Shown here: piece after piece, positions 9,094-19,221 of the stretch | Numbering within the stretch: position 1 is the first letter of the stretch | Layout: the number at the start of each line of letters is the position of its first letter | Assembly (NCBI RefSeq): GCF_009877435.1 | Contig: NZ_WXEX01000013.1 | Coordinates: 1-64,000, forward strand | Reading direction: 5' to 3' | DNA length: 64,000 nucleotides | From: Heliomicrobium gestii | GTDB lineage: Bacteria; Bacillota; Desulfitobacteriia; Heliobacteriales; Heliobacteriaceae | Made by a program: the position numbers and the translations under genes | The notes under the pieces: model-generated | Seen by the model: only the letters and a program-made list of their open reading frames with translations | Told to the model about the DNA's origin: nothing | The model's database searches: none

Positions 9094-10044
9094 ATGGAAG
9101 AATCGGTGCTCGTCTTTGCCGGCGTCAACGTCATTCTGGCGGTCAGTCTCTACGTCACCCTCTCCACCGGACAGATCTCCCTGGGCCATGGGGCCTTTAT
9201 GGCCATCGGCGCCTACCTGGCGTCCGTGCTGACCGTCAATGTTCACGTCCACCTCTATGGGGCCATGGCTGCGGCCGCCCTGGTCAGCGGCCTCGTCGGC
9301 ATCGCCGTCGGTTTTCCGGCCTTGCGGGTGAAAGGGATCTACCTCGCCATCGGCACCCTCGGCCTGTGCGAAGTGGTGGAGGTCTTCTTTCACAAGTTCG
9401 AGTACACCGGCGCCGCCTCCGGTTTCAGTGGCATGAGCGGAACGACGATCCCCCTCGTCTGGACTGTGGCGGCGCTGTGCCTGCTCTTTTGCTGGCAACT
9501 CAGCCGCTCTCGGATGGGCTGGGCCTTCAAGGCGATCAAGGAGGATGAGGTGGCCGCCCAGACGATGGGCCTCCCCATCACCTACCTCAAGGTGGCCGCC
9601 TTCGGCATCAGCGCCGCCATGGCCGGACTCGGCGGCGCCCTCTACGCCCACTACATTTTTTTTATCGATCCGGCGGCCTTCGGCTATCACACGTCCCTGT
9701 TGATCCTCTTTTACGTCATCTTCGGCGGCGCCGAGACCTTCTGGGGCGCCGCGCTGGGCGCCTTGCTCCTGACGTTGCTCCCCACCTTCATCCGGGGACT
9801 GGAGGAATGGCGCATCACCGCCTATGGCCTGTTGATCATGGCCATGATGGCGGTTCGTCCCCAGGGCCTGATCGCGCCGGAGACGATCAACAGCCTGAAA
9901 GCTGTCTTTTCCCGCTCCCCCGGCGCCGGTGGCGCGACCGGTGGCCTGGTCCATCCCGGCGGCCATGCCTCCTCCCTGTCGGCGTCCCATCCAACTACCG
10001 CCGTTGCGCCCGAGTCAACATCCGATGAATCCGGGGGAGGATGA
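9094..10044 (+). CDS. livM: Branched-chain-type ABC transporter permease LivM
   Basis: 316 aa membrane permease, partner of LivH. Family features are STGQISLGHGAFMAIGAY near the N-terminus and GWAFKAIKEDEVAAQTMG (coupling helix). The C-terminus carries an extra Ser/Thr/Pro/Gly-rich tail of about 35 residues beyond the last helix. I chose ATG 9094 because GGAAAGGG lies 10 bp ahead of it; a GTG at 9085 overlapping the livH stop is too close to that ribosome site. Confidence 0.92.
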   Translation: MEESVLVFAGVNVILAVSLYVTLSTGQISLGHGAFMAIGAYLASVLTVNVHVHLYGAMAAAALVSGLVGIAVGFPALRVKGIYLAIGTLGLCEVVEVFFHKFEYTGAASGFSGMSGTTIPLVWTVAALCLLFCWQLSRSRMGWAFKAIKEDEVAAQTMGLPITYLKVAAFGISAAMAGLGGALYAHYIFFIDPAAFGYHTSLLILFYVIFGGAETFWGAALGALLLTLLPTFIRGLEEWRITAYGLLIMAMMAVRPQGLIAPETINSLKAVFSRSPGAGGATGGLVHPGGHASSLSASHPTTAVAPESTSDESGGG

Positions 10045-10048
10045 GGCG

Positions 10049-10801
10049 ATGCTGGTCGTCGATGAGGTTCACAAGAGTTTTGGCGGTCTCAACGTCATCC
10101 ATGAAGTCACCTTCCAGGTGCCTGACGGGGCGATCTTCAGCCTGATCGGCCCGAATGGCGCTGGGAAAACGACCCTGTTCAACATGATCACCGGCATCTA
10201 CCCCATCGACCGCGGCCACATCTCCTACCAGGGGACGATGCTCAATGAACAGAGCCCCCATGCGATCACCCGCCTGGGCATCGCCCGCACCTTTCAAAAC
10301 ATCCGCCTCTTCCCCCACATGACGGTGCTGGAGAATGTGCGGATCGGCCAGAGCCCGCTGATCGGCGCCGGGTTCAAAAGCCTGATTCCGGGGTATCAGC
10401 GGGCTCTGGAAAACCGGTTGCGGACGGAAGCGGAACGGCTGCTCGAACTGCTCCATCTGGCCGATAAAAAGCACCGCTCTGCCGCGGAACTCTCTTACGG
10501 CGATCAGCGGCGGCTGGAGATCGCCCGGGCCATGGCCACGGGCGCCCGGTTGCTCCTGCTCGACGAGCCGGCGGCGGGATTGAACCCGGAGGAGAGCCAG
10601 GAACTGAACCGGATTATCTTAAAAATCCGCGACGAGGGGCACACGATCCTGCTCATCGAACACGACATGTCCGTCGTCATGGAGATCTCCGACTTGGTCG
10701 CCGTGATCAACTTCGGCGAAAAGATCGCCGAAGGGACGCCGGCCGAGGTGCAACAAAACCCGCTCGTCCTCGAAGCCTACCTGGGAAAGGATGACGAATG
10801 A
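10049..10801 (+). CDS. livG: Branched-chain-type ABC transporter ATPase LivG
   Basis: 250 aa ABC ATPase. Walker A GPNGAGKTT at about residues 36-44, signature LSYGDQR, Walker B LLLLDEPAAGLNP, H-loop IEHDM. It has the long insertion after the Q-loop that marks LivG-type subunits. GGGGGAGG lies 8 bp before the ATG at 10049; an earlier in-frame ATG at 10025 has none. The last codon overlaps the livF start (ATGA). Confidence 0.95.
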   Translation: MLVVDEVHKSFGGLNVIHEVTFQVPDGAIFSLIGPNGAGKTTLFNMITGIYPIDRGHISYQGTMLNEQSPHAITRLGIARTFQNIRLFPHMTVLENVRIGQSPLIGAGFKSLIPGYQRALENRLRTEAERLLELLHLADKKHRSAAELSYGDQRRLEIARAMATGARLLLLDEPAAGLNPEESQELNRIILKIRDEGHTILLIEHDMSVVMEISDLVAVINFGEKIAEGTPAEVQQNPLVLEAYLGKDDE

Positions 10802-11529
10802 TGGAGACGATCATCAAGGTGTCGAACCTGTCCGTGTCCTACGGTCCCATCCAGGCGCTGCGGGGAATCGATGTGGAGGTGCGCCGGGGCGAAACGGTGA
10901 CCCTGATCGGCGCCAATGGCGCCGGTAAGACGACGCTGCTGCGGGCGCTGTCGGGCCTGTTGAAACCGAAGGAAGGAATGATCGAGCTTTTCGGGCGGGA
11001 TATCGGCCGCAGCGCCCCTCACGAGCGGGTGAGGATGGGACTCATCCACGTGCCCGAGGGTCGCGCCATCCTGGGCCGGATGTCCATCGAAGATAATCTG
11101 CTCATGGGCGCCTACTGCCGGGAGGATGAGAAGGAAATCCAGGATGATTTGGAGAAAATCTACAACCTCTTTCCCATTCTCCGGGAGCACGCCCGGTTGC
11201 CGGCCCGGACATTATCGGGCGGTCAGCAGCAGATGCTGGCCATCGGGCGCGGGTTGATGGCCCGGCCGAAGGTGATGATGCTTGACGAGCCATCGCTGGG
11301 CCTGGCGCCGATCGTCATCCGGGAGATTTTCCAGATCATCCGCACCCTCCATGAGCGCGGCATCACCGTTTTGCTGGTGGAACAGAACGCCAAACAGGCC
11401 CTCAAGGTGGCCGACCGCGGCTATGTCCTGGAGAATGGCCGGATCACCCATGCCGACACAGGCGTCAACCTGCTGCACAGCGAGGAGGTCACCAAGGCCT
11501 ATCTGGGCGAGCGAAAACAATTGGCCTAA
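10798..11529 (+). CDS. livF: Branched-chain-type ABC transporter ATPase LivF
   Basis: 243 aa second ATPase of the same transporter. Walker A GANGAGKTT, Q-loop and the LivF-type VPEGRAIL segment, signature LSGGQQQ, Walker B VMMLDEPSLGLAP, H-loop LVEQN. Overlaps livG by 4 bases, which indicates translational coupling. Completes a five-gene liv operon oriented head-on to replication, unlike its flanking operons. Confidence 0.95.
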   Translation: MMETIIKVSNLSVSYGPIQALRGIDVEVRRGETVTLIGANGAGKTTLLRALSGLLKPKEGMIELFGRDIGRSAPHERVRMGLIHVPEGRAILGRMSIEDNLLMGAYCREDEKEIQDDLEKIYNLFPILREHARLPARTLSGGQQQMLAIGRGLMARPKVMMLDEPSLGLAPIVIREIFQIIRTLHERGITVLLVEQNAKQALKVADRGYVLENGRITHADTGVNLLHSEEVTKAYLGERKQLA

Positions 11530-11678
11530 AACCGGCATGGACACCGGCAATCAATAATTTCAATGCGCAGCGGATCGGCAGCGGCGCCGGCACCGGCGAG
11601 TGGACGGGATGATCGCAGCGGAAAGGCAGTTTTGGATCGTGATTCATTATGGAAAATCATCAAGAAGGGAGAACACCG

Positions 11679-12302
11679 ATGGAACTGATAACCGCCATTG
11701 AGGGACGAAGAAGCATCCGCAAATACAAACGGGAAGAGCCGCCCAAAGAAGCGCTTGAGAAAATCATTGACGCCGGTCTCTGGGCGCCGTCGAACATGAA
11801 CGTCCAGCCCTGGCATTTCGTAATCGTCCGCGGTGAAAAGCGGAACGAACTGTTGGAGGTGATCCGCCACTCCGGCCAGGCGATCCTGCCGAAGCTGGAA
11901 CGGATTTTCGCCGACAAGCCGAAGGTGATCAAGTTTACGCTCGATTTTTTTCAGGACCTGGGCAAGGCGCCCATCCTCATCTTCTGCTACGGTCCCGAAG
12001 CCTGCGCCCCCCTCTCCGGCGACCTGAGCGCCCAGGAGCGGCGTGTCGCCAATTTCGAGTACTCGACAAACCTCCAGAGCGTATCGGCGGCGATCCAGAA
12101 CATGCTGCTCGCTGCCCACGAGGCCGGCCTAGGGACCTGCTGGATGACCGGCCCGCTCCATGTGGCTGATGAGGTGAATGAACGCCTCGGCGTCAACGGC
12201 AAAGAGCTGGTCGCCGTGATCACCCTGGGCTATGCCGATCAGTCGCCGCCGGCGCCGCCCCGCAAACCGGGCCGGGTAGACTGGCTGGGCTTTGACGACT
12301 AA
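11679..12302 (+). CDS. Nitroreductase-family FMN oxidoreductase
   Basis: 207 aa. Typical N-terminal FMN-binding motif GRRSIRKYKREE, then APSNMNVQPWHFVIV and the late motif AAHEAGLGTCWMTG. Such proteins are homodimeric NAD(P)H-dependent flavoenzymes reducing quinones, nitro groups or enones. AGAAGGGAG lies 7 bp before ATG 11679. It begins 149 bases after livF and may be read with the liv operon or on its own. Its physiological substrate cannot be told. Confidence 0.9.
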   Translation: MELITAIEGRRSIRKYKREEPPKEALEKIIDAGLWAPSNMNVQPWHFVIVRGEKRNELLEVIRHSGQAILPKLERIFADKPKVIKFTLDFFQDLGKAPILIFCYGPEACAPLSGDLSAQERRVANFEYSTNLQSVSAAIQNMLLAAHEAGLGTCWMTGPLHVADEVNERLGVNGKELVAVITLGYADQSPPAPPRKPGRVDWLGFDD

Positions 12303-12330
12303 CGGTCCAAAAAAATCGATTGCAACAGAG

Positions 12331-12372
12331 AAGCGGAAGGCCGCGCGTCGAACGATGCGTGGCCTTCCGCTT
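12331..12372. terminator. Bidirectional terminator between converging operons
   Basis: Twelve-bp perfect outer stem AAGCGGAAGGCC (12331-12342) with GGCCTTCCGCTT (12361-12372), extended inside by CGC/GCG. It lies between the plus-strand nitroreductase gene and the minus-strand iron-sulfur oxidoreductase. A run of A (12309-12315) upstream gives T residues for the minus-strand transcript. Confidence 0.8.
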
Positions 12373-12427
12373 TGTCATCTTGGTCTTTTGGCTTGAGCGC
12401 TCGCCTTGCTCACCGCGGGCCTTTGCC

Positions 12428-14512
12428 CTAGAGGCTTCGCTCCAGCAATTCCGCCAGGTCGAGCGTCTGCACACGCCCCTCAGCTTCCCGGGCCTTGCAG
12501 CCGTCGGTCAGCATGGTGAGGCAATAGGGACAGGCCGAGCAGATCACATCGGCGCCGGTCTGCAGCGCTTCGTCGGTGCGGTTCTCGTTGATCCGGCTGC
12601 CCAGGTGTTCCTCCATCCACATGCGCCCGCCGCCAGCGCCACAGCAGAAGGATTTTTCCAGGCTGCGCGGCATCTCGGCCAGTTTCACGCCGTTGACGGC
12701 GGCGAGAACCTTGCGGGGCGGCTCATAGATCTCATTGTAGCGGCCGAGGTAACAGGAGTCGTGGAAAGTGACCGTCAGTTCGACCGGTTTGGCCGGACGC
12801 AGTTTTCCTTCCCGCACCAGTTGTTCCAGCAGGACCGTGTGGTGGATCACCTCAAAGTCGCCGCCGAATTGAGGATATTCGTTTTTGAGGGTGTTAAAGC
12901 AGTGGGGGCAGGCGGTGATGATCTTATGGATGTTGAGTTCCTTCCAGGTCTCCACGTTCGTCATGGCCATCTCCTGGTAGAGGTACTCGTTGCCCATCCG
13001 GCGCGCCGTCTCGCCGCAGCACCACTCATCGCCACCCAGGATGGCAAAGGAGACGCCGGCTTTTTGAAGCAGGCGGGTCAGGGAGGCGGTTATCTTGCGC
13101 GCCCGGTCGTCGAAGGAACCGGCGCAGCCCACATAGAGGAGGTACTCGGCCTCGGGGGCTTCATCCCAGGTGGGCACATCCAGGCCGTCGGCCCATTCGC
13201 CGCGGCGACCCTTGGGCAATCCCCAGGGGTTCCCCTGCTTTTCCATGTTGTTGAAGGTTCGCTGCACGTCTTCGGGAAATTCGCTCTCCGTCAAGACCAT
13301 GTAGCGGCGCATCTCCACCAGTTTGGGGATATGTTCGTTGCTGACGGGACAGGCTTCCATGCAGCCCCGGCAGGTGGTGCAACTCCAAAAGAAGTCTTCG
13401 CTGAAGACCTCGCCGGTCACTTTTTTCTCCAAGAGCGCCTGTTCCGCCTCGGTCAGGCAATCGGCCGCTTCACCGGAAGCGGAGTCGGCCGTTGCCGCCG
13501 TTTCCCGAGCGGCTTGCAGCGCTTCGTTGGCGGCGCCCTCCTGAGCGTGGCCGCCATTCCGGCGGATCCGCTCCAACAGGGGGCCCTTCTCGTCGATGTG
13601 TTGGCGCAATGTCACATGGAGCGCCTTCGGGTTGAGCGGTTTCCCTGTCTGGTAGGCGGGGCACTGGTCGGTGCAACGGCCGCACTGAACACAGGTATAG
13701 GCGTCAAATAACTGTTTCCAGGTGAAGTCCTCCATTTTGGCGACACCGTAGGATTCGACCGACTCGTCTTCAAAATCGATCTTGGAGAGCGCCCCTTTGG
13801 GTTCGAGTGATTTCCAGTAGGCGTTAAAGGGCGCGAAGACGAGGTGCAGGTGTTTCGACTGGGGGATCAGAACGGCAAAGGCAAACATGGTGACGAAGTG
13901 AACCCACCAGAAGATCCAGACGGCTTTTTCCGCCTGCTCCGGCGAATACCCGGCAAAAAATTGCGACGCCAAGGCAGCCACCGGCGCATAGGCCATCTGC
14001 TTGACCCCCTCCCCGGCGGCAAACTGGGCGCCATGGGAGAGGGCTTCACTGGAGACGATGATGAGGATAAAGATCAGGATCAAAAAGGCTTCGCCACTGT
14101 TTTCCAGCCGCGCCGGCTTAAAGACGGTCCGGCGAAGCAGGCTGCCGATGACGCCGACGGCCACCAGCACGAGAAAGAGGTCTTTGAGCAACAGATAGGC
14201 CGGGTTGTCTCCCACCCCGGGGAGGGGGTGGGAGAAGAGGCCCTCGGCGACCATGTTCAGCACACCGAGACCGAGAATCAGAAATCCCCACATGATCAAC
14301 AGGTGCAGACCGCCGGAAACAGGATCCTGCAGCACCTTTTTCTGACCTAACACATGGGTGAAAAACGCCTTCCACCGTTCATCGGATCGATCGAAGCGAT
14401 CTTCCGGCTTGCCTAGCTGGGTGTATTGGTAGCGGCGACGGATCTCGTAGAGTGTGTAACCGCCGGCGACAGCGAGAAGGGCCGAAAAGGCTGCTGCGTT
14501 GAGTCCGTTCAT
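12428..14512 (-). CDS. Membrane-bound iron-sulfur ETF:quinone oxidoreductase (EMO/HdrD-like)
   Basis: 694 aa. The first 250 residues hold about five membrane helices, as in cytochrome-b-like NarI/DUF3483 domains, with His residues that could ligate heme (GGLHLLIMWG, KHLHLVF). Then come two 4Fe-4S motifs (CVQCGRCTDQCP; CTTCRGCMEACP) and two CCG cysteine-rich domains (WCCGE...CPHC; FCCGAGG...CPYC), as in HdrD. Fused proteins of this kind encoded next to etfBA pass electrons between ETF and menaquinone in syntrophic and other anaerobes. The ATG at 14512 overlaps the etfA stop (ATGA) and has GGAG 8 bp upstream. Last gene of the beta-oxidation operon. Confidence 0.88.
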   Translation of the reverse strand: MNGLNAAAFSALLAVAGGYTLYEIRRRYQYTQLGKPEDRFDRSDERWKAFFTHVLGQKKVLQDPVSGGLHLLIMWGFLILGLGVLNMVAEGLFSHPLPGVGDNPAYLLLKDLFLVLVAVGVIGSLLRRTVFKPARLENSGEAFLILIFILIIVSSEALSHGAQFAAGEGVKQMAYAPVAALASQFFAGYSPEQAEKAVWIFWWVHFVTMFAFAVLIPQSKHLHLVFAPFNAYWKSLEPKGALSKIDFEDESVESYGVAKMEDFTWKQLFDAYTCVQCGRCTDQCPAYQTGKPLNPKALHVTLRQHIDEKGPLLERIRRNGGHAQEGAANEALQAARETAATADSASGEAADCLTEAEQALLEKKVTGEVFSEDFFWSCTTCRGCMEACPVSNEHIPKLVEMRRYMVLTESEFPEDVQRTFNNMEKQGNPWGLPKGRRGEWADGLDVPTWDEAPEAEYLLYVGCAGSFDDRARKITASLTRLLQKAGVSFAILGGDEWCCGETARRMGNEYLYQEMAMTNVETWKELNIHKIITACPHCFNTLKNEYPQFGGDFEVIHHTVLLEQLVREGKLRPAKPVELTVTFHDSCYLGRYNEIYEPPRKVLAAVNGVKLAEMPRSLEKSFCCGAGGGRMWMEEHLGSRINENRTDEALQTGADVICSACPYCLTMLTDGCKAREAEGRVQTLDLAELLERSL

Positions 14513-15480
14513 CCAGCCTGCTCCGCGTTCCAATCGAGAACCCGTTTAAATTCCTCTGTCAGCAGGGGAACCACTTCAAAGAGATCGCCCACGATGCCAT
14601 AGTCGGCCACTTTGAAGATGTTGGCTTCGGGATCCTTGTTGATGGCCACGATGACCTTGGAACCGCTCATCCCGGCCAGGTGTTGGATGGCGCCGGAGAT
14701 GCCGGCGGCGATGTACAGGGTCGGCGAGACCGTTTTGCCCGTCTGGCCCACCTGGTCCTGGTGAGGCCGCCAGCCGGCGTCAACAGCCGCCCGGGAAGCG
14801 CCGACGGCGGCGCCCAGCACATCGGCCAGGGCTTCGAGGATGCGGAAGTTTTCGGCGCCCTTCATCCCGCGACCGCCGGAGACGATGATCTCGGCCTCCG
14901 TCAGTTCCGGACGCGTCGAGATTTGACGAACCACATCGCGGACAAGGACGCGCAGGTCGTCGGCGGCAAGGGACACGGCCGCTGTCTCGACGGCAGCCGT
15001 GCCGCCAACGGCTTCGGCGGCGGCAAACACGTTCGGCCGGACCGTCACGATCAGCGGATGGGCGACGGCTGTGACACGTTGAAAGGCTTTTCCGGCGTAA
15101 ATGGGCCGGATGAATTGGCCGTCGGCATAGTCGATGATGTCGCTGATCTGACCGGCGCCGACCCGCTGGGCGACGCGCGGCGCCACGTCTCGGCCGGTGG
15201 CTGTGTTGGCGATCAGCACGATCTCCGGTTGATCGCGCTGGATCAGTTCGCTGAGCACCCGCGCATATTTGGCCGCCGTATAGCTCTGCAGATCGGCATG
15301 ATCGGCCACAATCACCTTGCTTACGCCGTAGTTGCCCAGTTCCGGGGCGATGGCGGCGACGCCGTCACCGATCAAGAGGGCTTCCACATCCCCCAGCTGG
15401 CGCGCCAGGGTGATCATTTCGAGACTGACTTTTTTCAACTTTTGGTCTTGCGCTTCCGCTACGACCCAAATCTTTGCCAT
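14509..15480 (-). CDS. etfA: Electron transfer flavoprotein alpha subunit
   Basis: 323 aa, full length. The FAD-binding C-terminal half carries [19 protein letters not shown], then [10 protein letters not shown] and ADYGIVGD, all classic EtfA signatures. With EtfB it accepts electrons from acyl-CoA dehydrogenase. The adjacent membrane iron-sulfur protein, overlapping by 4 bases, is the likely next carrier to the quinone pool. Confidence 0.96.
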   Translation of the reverse strand: MAKIWVVAEAQDQKLKKVSLEMITLARQLGDVEALLIGDGVAAIAPELGNYGVSKVIVADHADLQSYTAAKYARVLSELIQRDQPEIVLIANTATGRDVAPRVAQRVGAGQISDIIDYADGQFIRPIYAGKAFQRVTAVAHPLIVTVRPNVFAAAEAVGGTAAVETAAVSLAADDLRVLVRDVVRQISTRPELTEAEIIVSGGRGMKGAENFRILEALADVLGAAVGASRAAVDAGWRPHQDQVGQTGKTVSPTLYIAAGISGAIQHLAGMSGSKVIVAINKDPEANIFKVADYGIVGDLFEVVPLLTEEFKRVLDWNAEQAG

Positions 15481-15556
15481 GCTCTATGTTCCTCCCTTAT
15501 CTCGACTGAATATTCCCCGCCCCTTTGTTGCAGCAGGCAGCGAGGAAGCGGTCTGA

Positions 15557-16321
15557 TCAGATGACTTTGGCTTCTTCCCGCAGCGCGGCCACCAGCGACT
15601 GCACAGCGGCGGCGGGATCGTCCTTGTAGACCTTGCCGGCCGCCTTGGCCTTGGGCAGGAAGGTTTCGCTGATCTGAACCTTTGCGGCAACGCCGGCCGG
15701 CAGCAGGCTGCTGGCGGGGATGGTTTTCAGTTCCTTTTTCTTGGCCTGCATGATCCCCTTCATGTTGGGGTAACGAGGCTCGTTGAGGCCCCGCTGGGCC
15801 GTGATGACAGCCGGCAGGGATGCTTCGAGGACCTCGCTGCCGCCGTCGATCTCCCGCCAGGCGACGGCTTTGTTCCCCTCGATCTCCAACTTCGTCACCA
15901 CATTGAGTTGCGGCAGGTTCAGTTGTTCGGCCACACGGACGGCCACCTGGGCCGAACCGTCGTCGATGGCCCGCCAGCCGCCCAGGATCAGGTCAAAGCC
16001 GTCCTGTTGGATCGCCTCGGCCAAGGCGACGGCGATCACCCCTTCATCGGCGGCCAGGCCGTCCGTGTCGATGCGCACAGCCCGGTCGGCGCCCATGGCG
16101 AGGGCTTTGCGCAACGATTCCTGCACTTTGGCGCCGCCGGCGGAGATGACGACCACCTCGCCCTTGCCGGCCTTTTCTTTGAGTTGCAACGCCTCTTCCA
16201 CGGCGAGTTCATCGTAGGGGTTGATGATGTAAGTGACGCCTTCCGGCACGACGGCGCCATCCTTGACGATGATCCGGTCTTCCGTATCAAAGGTTTGTTT
16301 GAGCAGTACGGCAATCTTCAC
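15557..16321 (-). CDS. etfB: Electron transfer flavoprotein beta subunit
   Basis: 254 aa. N-terminus MKIAVLLKQTFDTEDRI, then INPYDELAVEEAL and the EtfB signature region AVRVAEQLNLPQL. Binds AMP and pairs with EtfA. It has the length of ordinary ETF beta. Nothing in the gene neighbourhood points to a bifurcating Bcd/Etf complex rather than a simple ETF; the presence of the membrane oxidoreductase favours a quinone-linked, non-bifurcating role. Confidence 0.95.
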   Translation of the reverse strand: MKIAVLLKQTFDTEDRIIVKDGAVVPEGVTYIINPYDELAVEEALQLKEKAGKGEVVVISAGGAKVQESLRKALAMGADRAVRIDTDGLAADEGVIAVALAEAIQQDGFDLILGGWRAIDDGSAQVAVRVAEQLNLPQLNVVTKLEIEGNKAVAWREIDGGSEVLEASLPAVITAQRGLNEPRYPNMKGIMQAKKKELKTIPASSLLPAGVAAKVQISETFLPKAKAAGKVYKDDPAAAVQSLVAALREEAKVI

Positions 16322-16335
16322 TGATGTAACCTCCT

Positions 16336-17118
16336 CTATTCACCCTTAAATTCGGCTTTGCGCTTTTGCAGGAAGGCGGCCATGCCTTCTTTTTGGTCGG
16401 CCGTCGCGAATCCGCTGGCAAACAACTCGGCCTCATAGGCGATCGCCCGGTTGAGATCCAGGTTGCTGCCTTCCCGGAGCGCCGCTTTGGCGGCGATCAC
16501 CGCCAGGGGTCCCCGGCCGGCGATGCGCCCGGCGATGGCCTTGGCCTCTTCGATCAGCGATTCGGCGGGAACGACCTTGTTGACCAGGCCGATGCGCAGC
16601 GCCTCGTCGCTGCCGATCATGTCACCGGTGTACAGGAGTTGGGCCGCCATGCCCTGTCCAACGAGGCGGGGCAGCCGCTGGGTCCCGCCAAAACCGGGGA
16701 TGACCCCCAGGGTAACCTCGGGCTGGCCGAAGCGGGCATTCACCGAGGCGATGCGGAAATCGCAGGCCATGGCCAGTTCACAGCCGCCTCCGAGGGCGAA
16801 ACCGTTGACGGCGGCGATGACCGGCTGGGGCAGTTCTTCGATCCGTTGAAAGGCCCGCTGGCCCAACCGGGAGAAGGCCCGGGCTTCGGCCAGGTCGAAG
16901 GCGCTCATCTCGGCGATGTCGGCGCCGGCGACAAAGCTTTTTTCCCCGGCGCCGGTCACGATGACGGCGGCGATCGACCGGTTATCGGCGATGGCCGCAA
17001 AAGCCTGGTCCAACTCCAACAAGAGGGCCCGGTTCAGCGCGTTGAGCGCTTTGGGGCGGTTGATTGTCACGATGGCGATGGACCCTGCCGTTTCGTAAAT
17101 CAGGTGTTGAAAATCCAT
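16336..17118 (-). CDS. crt: Enoyl-CoA hydratase (crotonase)
   Basis: 260 aa, crotonase fold. Oxyanion-hole region GEKSFVAGADIAEM, then the catalytic Glu motifs GGGCELAMACD (about 115) and QPEVTLGVIPGFGGTQRL (about 137), both acidic residues present. Hydrates crotonyl-CoA and related 2-enoyl-CoAs to 3-hydroxyacyl-CoA. It lies 14 bp upstream of etfB in the operon. Confidence 0.94.
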   Translation of the reverse strand: MDFQHLIYETAGSIAIVTINRPKALNALNRALLLELDQAFAAIADNRSIAAVIVTGAGEKSFVAGADIAEMSAFDLAEARAFSRLGQRAFQRIEELPQPVIAAVNGFALGGGCELAMACDFRIASVNARFGQPEVTLGVIPGFGGTQRLPRLVGQGMAAQLLYTGDMIGSDEALRIGLVNKVVPAESLIEEAKAIAGRIAGRGPLAVIAAKAALREGSNLDLNRAIAYEAELFASGFATADQKEGMAAFLQKRKAEFKGE

Positions 17119-17200
17119 CAGCGCCCTCCCATAAGCAAAAATGATGATGTTGCCGGTTCCCTGTTGGGAAGCCCGGATCGCTTTTTAACTGAGCCATCGC

Positions 17201-18342
17201 TCATCGAAGGAGATGCCGCGCGATGACCATCTGCTGGACCTGGTTGGTCCCCTCGTAGATCTGGGTCACCTTGGCGTCGCGCATGTACCGTTCCACCGGG
17301 TACTCCCGCGTGTAGCCGTATCCGCCCAGCAGTTGCACACAATCGGAGGTGACCCGCATGGCCGTATCGGTGGCATATTTTTTCGCCATGGCCGCCTCCT
17401 TGCCATGGGGGCGGCCGGTCGTCTTCAGCCACGCTGCCCGGTAGACGAGCAGCCGGGCCGCGTCGATCTCGGTGGCCCGATCGGCCGCCAGCCACTGGAT
17501 GCCCTGGTTGGCCGCGATCGGCCGGCCGAACTGTTCGCGCTGTTTGATGTACCGGAGGGCGTAGTCGAAGGCGCCAGCAGCGATGCCGAGACCCTGGGCG
17601 GCGATGGCGATGCGGCCGCCGTCAAGCAGTTGCATGGCCACCGTAAACCCCTGGCCGCTGTCGCCGAGAACGTTCGCCTTCGGCACGAGGGCGTTCTCAA
17701 AGTGAAGTTCGCAGGTGACCGAGCCGTGCAGGCCCATCTTTTCCACCGGCTTTGAGATTGTCAGACCGGGCGTGTCCCGCTCGACGATCAGGCAGGTGAT
17801 CCCCTTCGCGCCCCGGCTGGCCGGCTCGGTGCGCACAAAGGTGACGAAGAGTCCCGCCTCGCTGGCGTTGGTGATAAAGACCTTGCTGCCGTTGAGCCGC
17901 CAATGGTCGCCCTCATCAGCGGCCATCAAGGCGAGACTGGCGGCGTCCGAACCGGCGTTGGGCTCGGTCAAGGCATAGGCGCCGATCATCTCGCCGGTGA
18001 CCAGGCGGGTCAGGTATTTCTCCCGCTGGACATCAGACCCGAACCGGGCGATGCTGGCGCAGGCGAGACCCGTGTGAACGGCCACGATCACCGCCGTCGA
18101 GGCGCAGACCTTGGCCAGTTCCTCGATCATCAGCACATAGGACAGGTACTCGCCGCCGGAGCCGCCGTATGCTTCCGGGATGGTGAGACCGAGCAGCCCC
18201 AGTTCGCCCATCTTTTGGATCGTTTCCCGGGGAAAGCGATGCTCCCGGTCGACCCGCTCGGCGAGGGCAGCCACCTCGTTGCGGGCCAGCTTGCGGACCA
18301 TCTCCAAAAAGAGTTCCTGCTCCTCGTTCAGCGCGAAGTCCA

Positions 18343-18343
<1 letters not shown>
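17201..18343 (-). CDS. Short-chain acyl-CoA dehydrogenase (butyryl-CoA type)
   Basis: 380 aa FAD enzyme. The N-terminus MDFALNEEQELFLEMVRKLA is family-typical; ACAD signature AYALTEPNAGSDA; C-terminal [27 protein letters not shown] with the catalytic Glu in IYEGTN. The ATG at 18343 overlaps the stop of hbd (ATGA), so I reject a start 45 bases upstream. Donates electrons to the ETF encoded downstream. The exact chain-length preference is not readable. Confidence 0.93.
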
Positions 18344-19194
<851 letters not shown>

Positions 19195-19221
19195 GCTTCT
19201 CGTCCTTTCTCTTTTGTGAAA

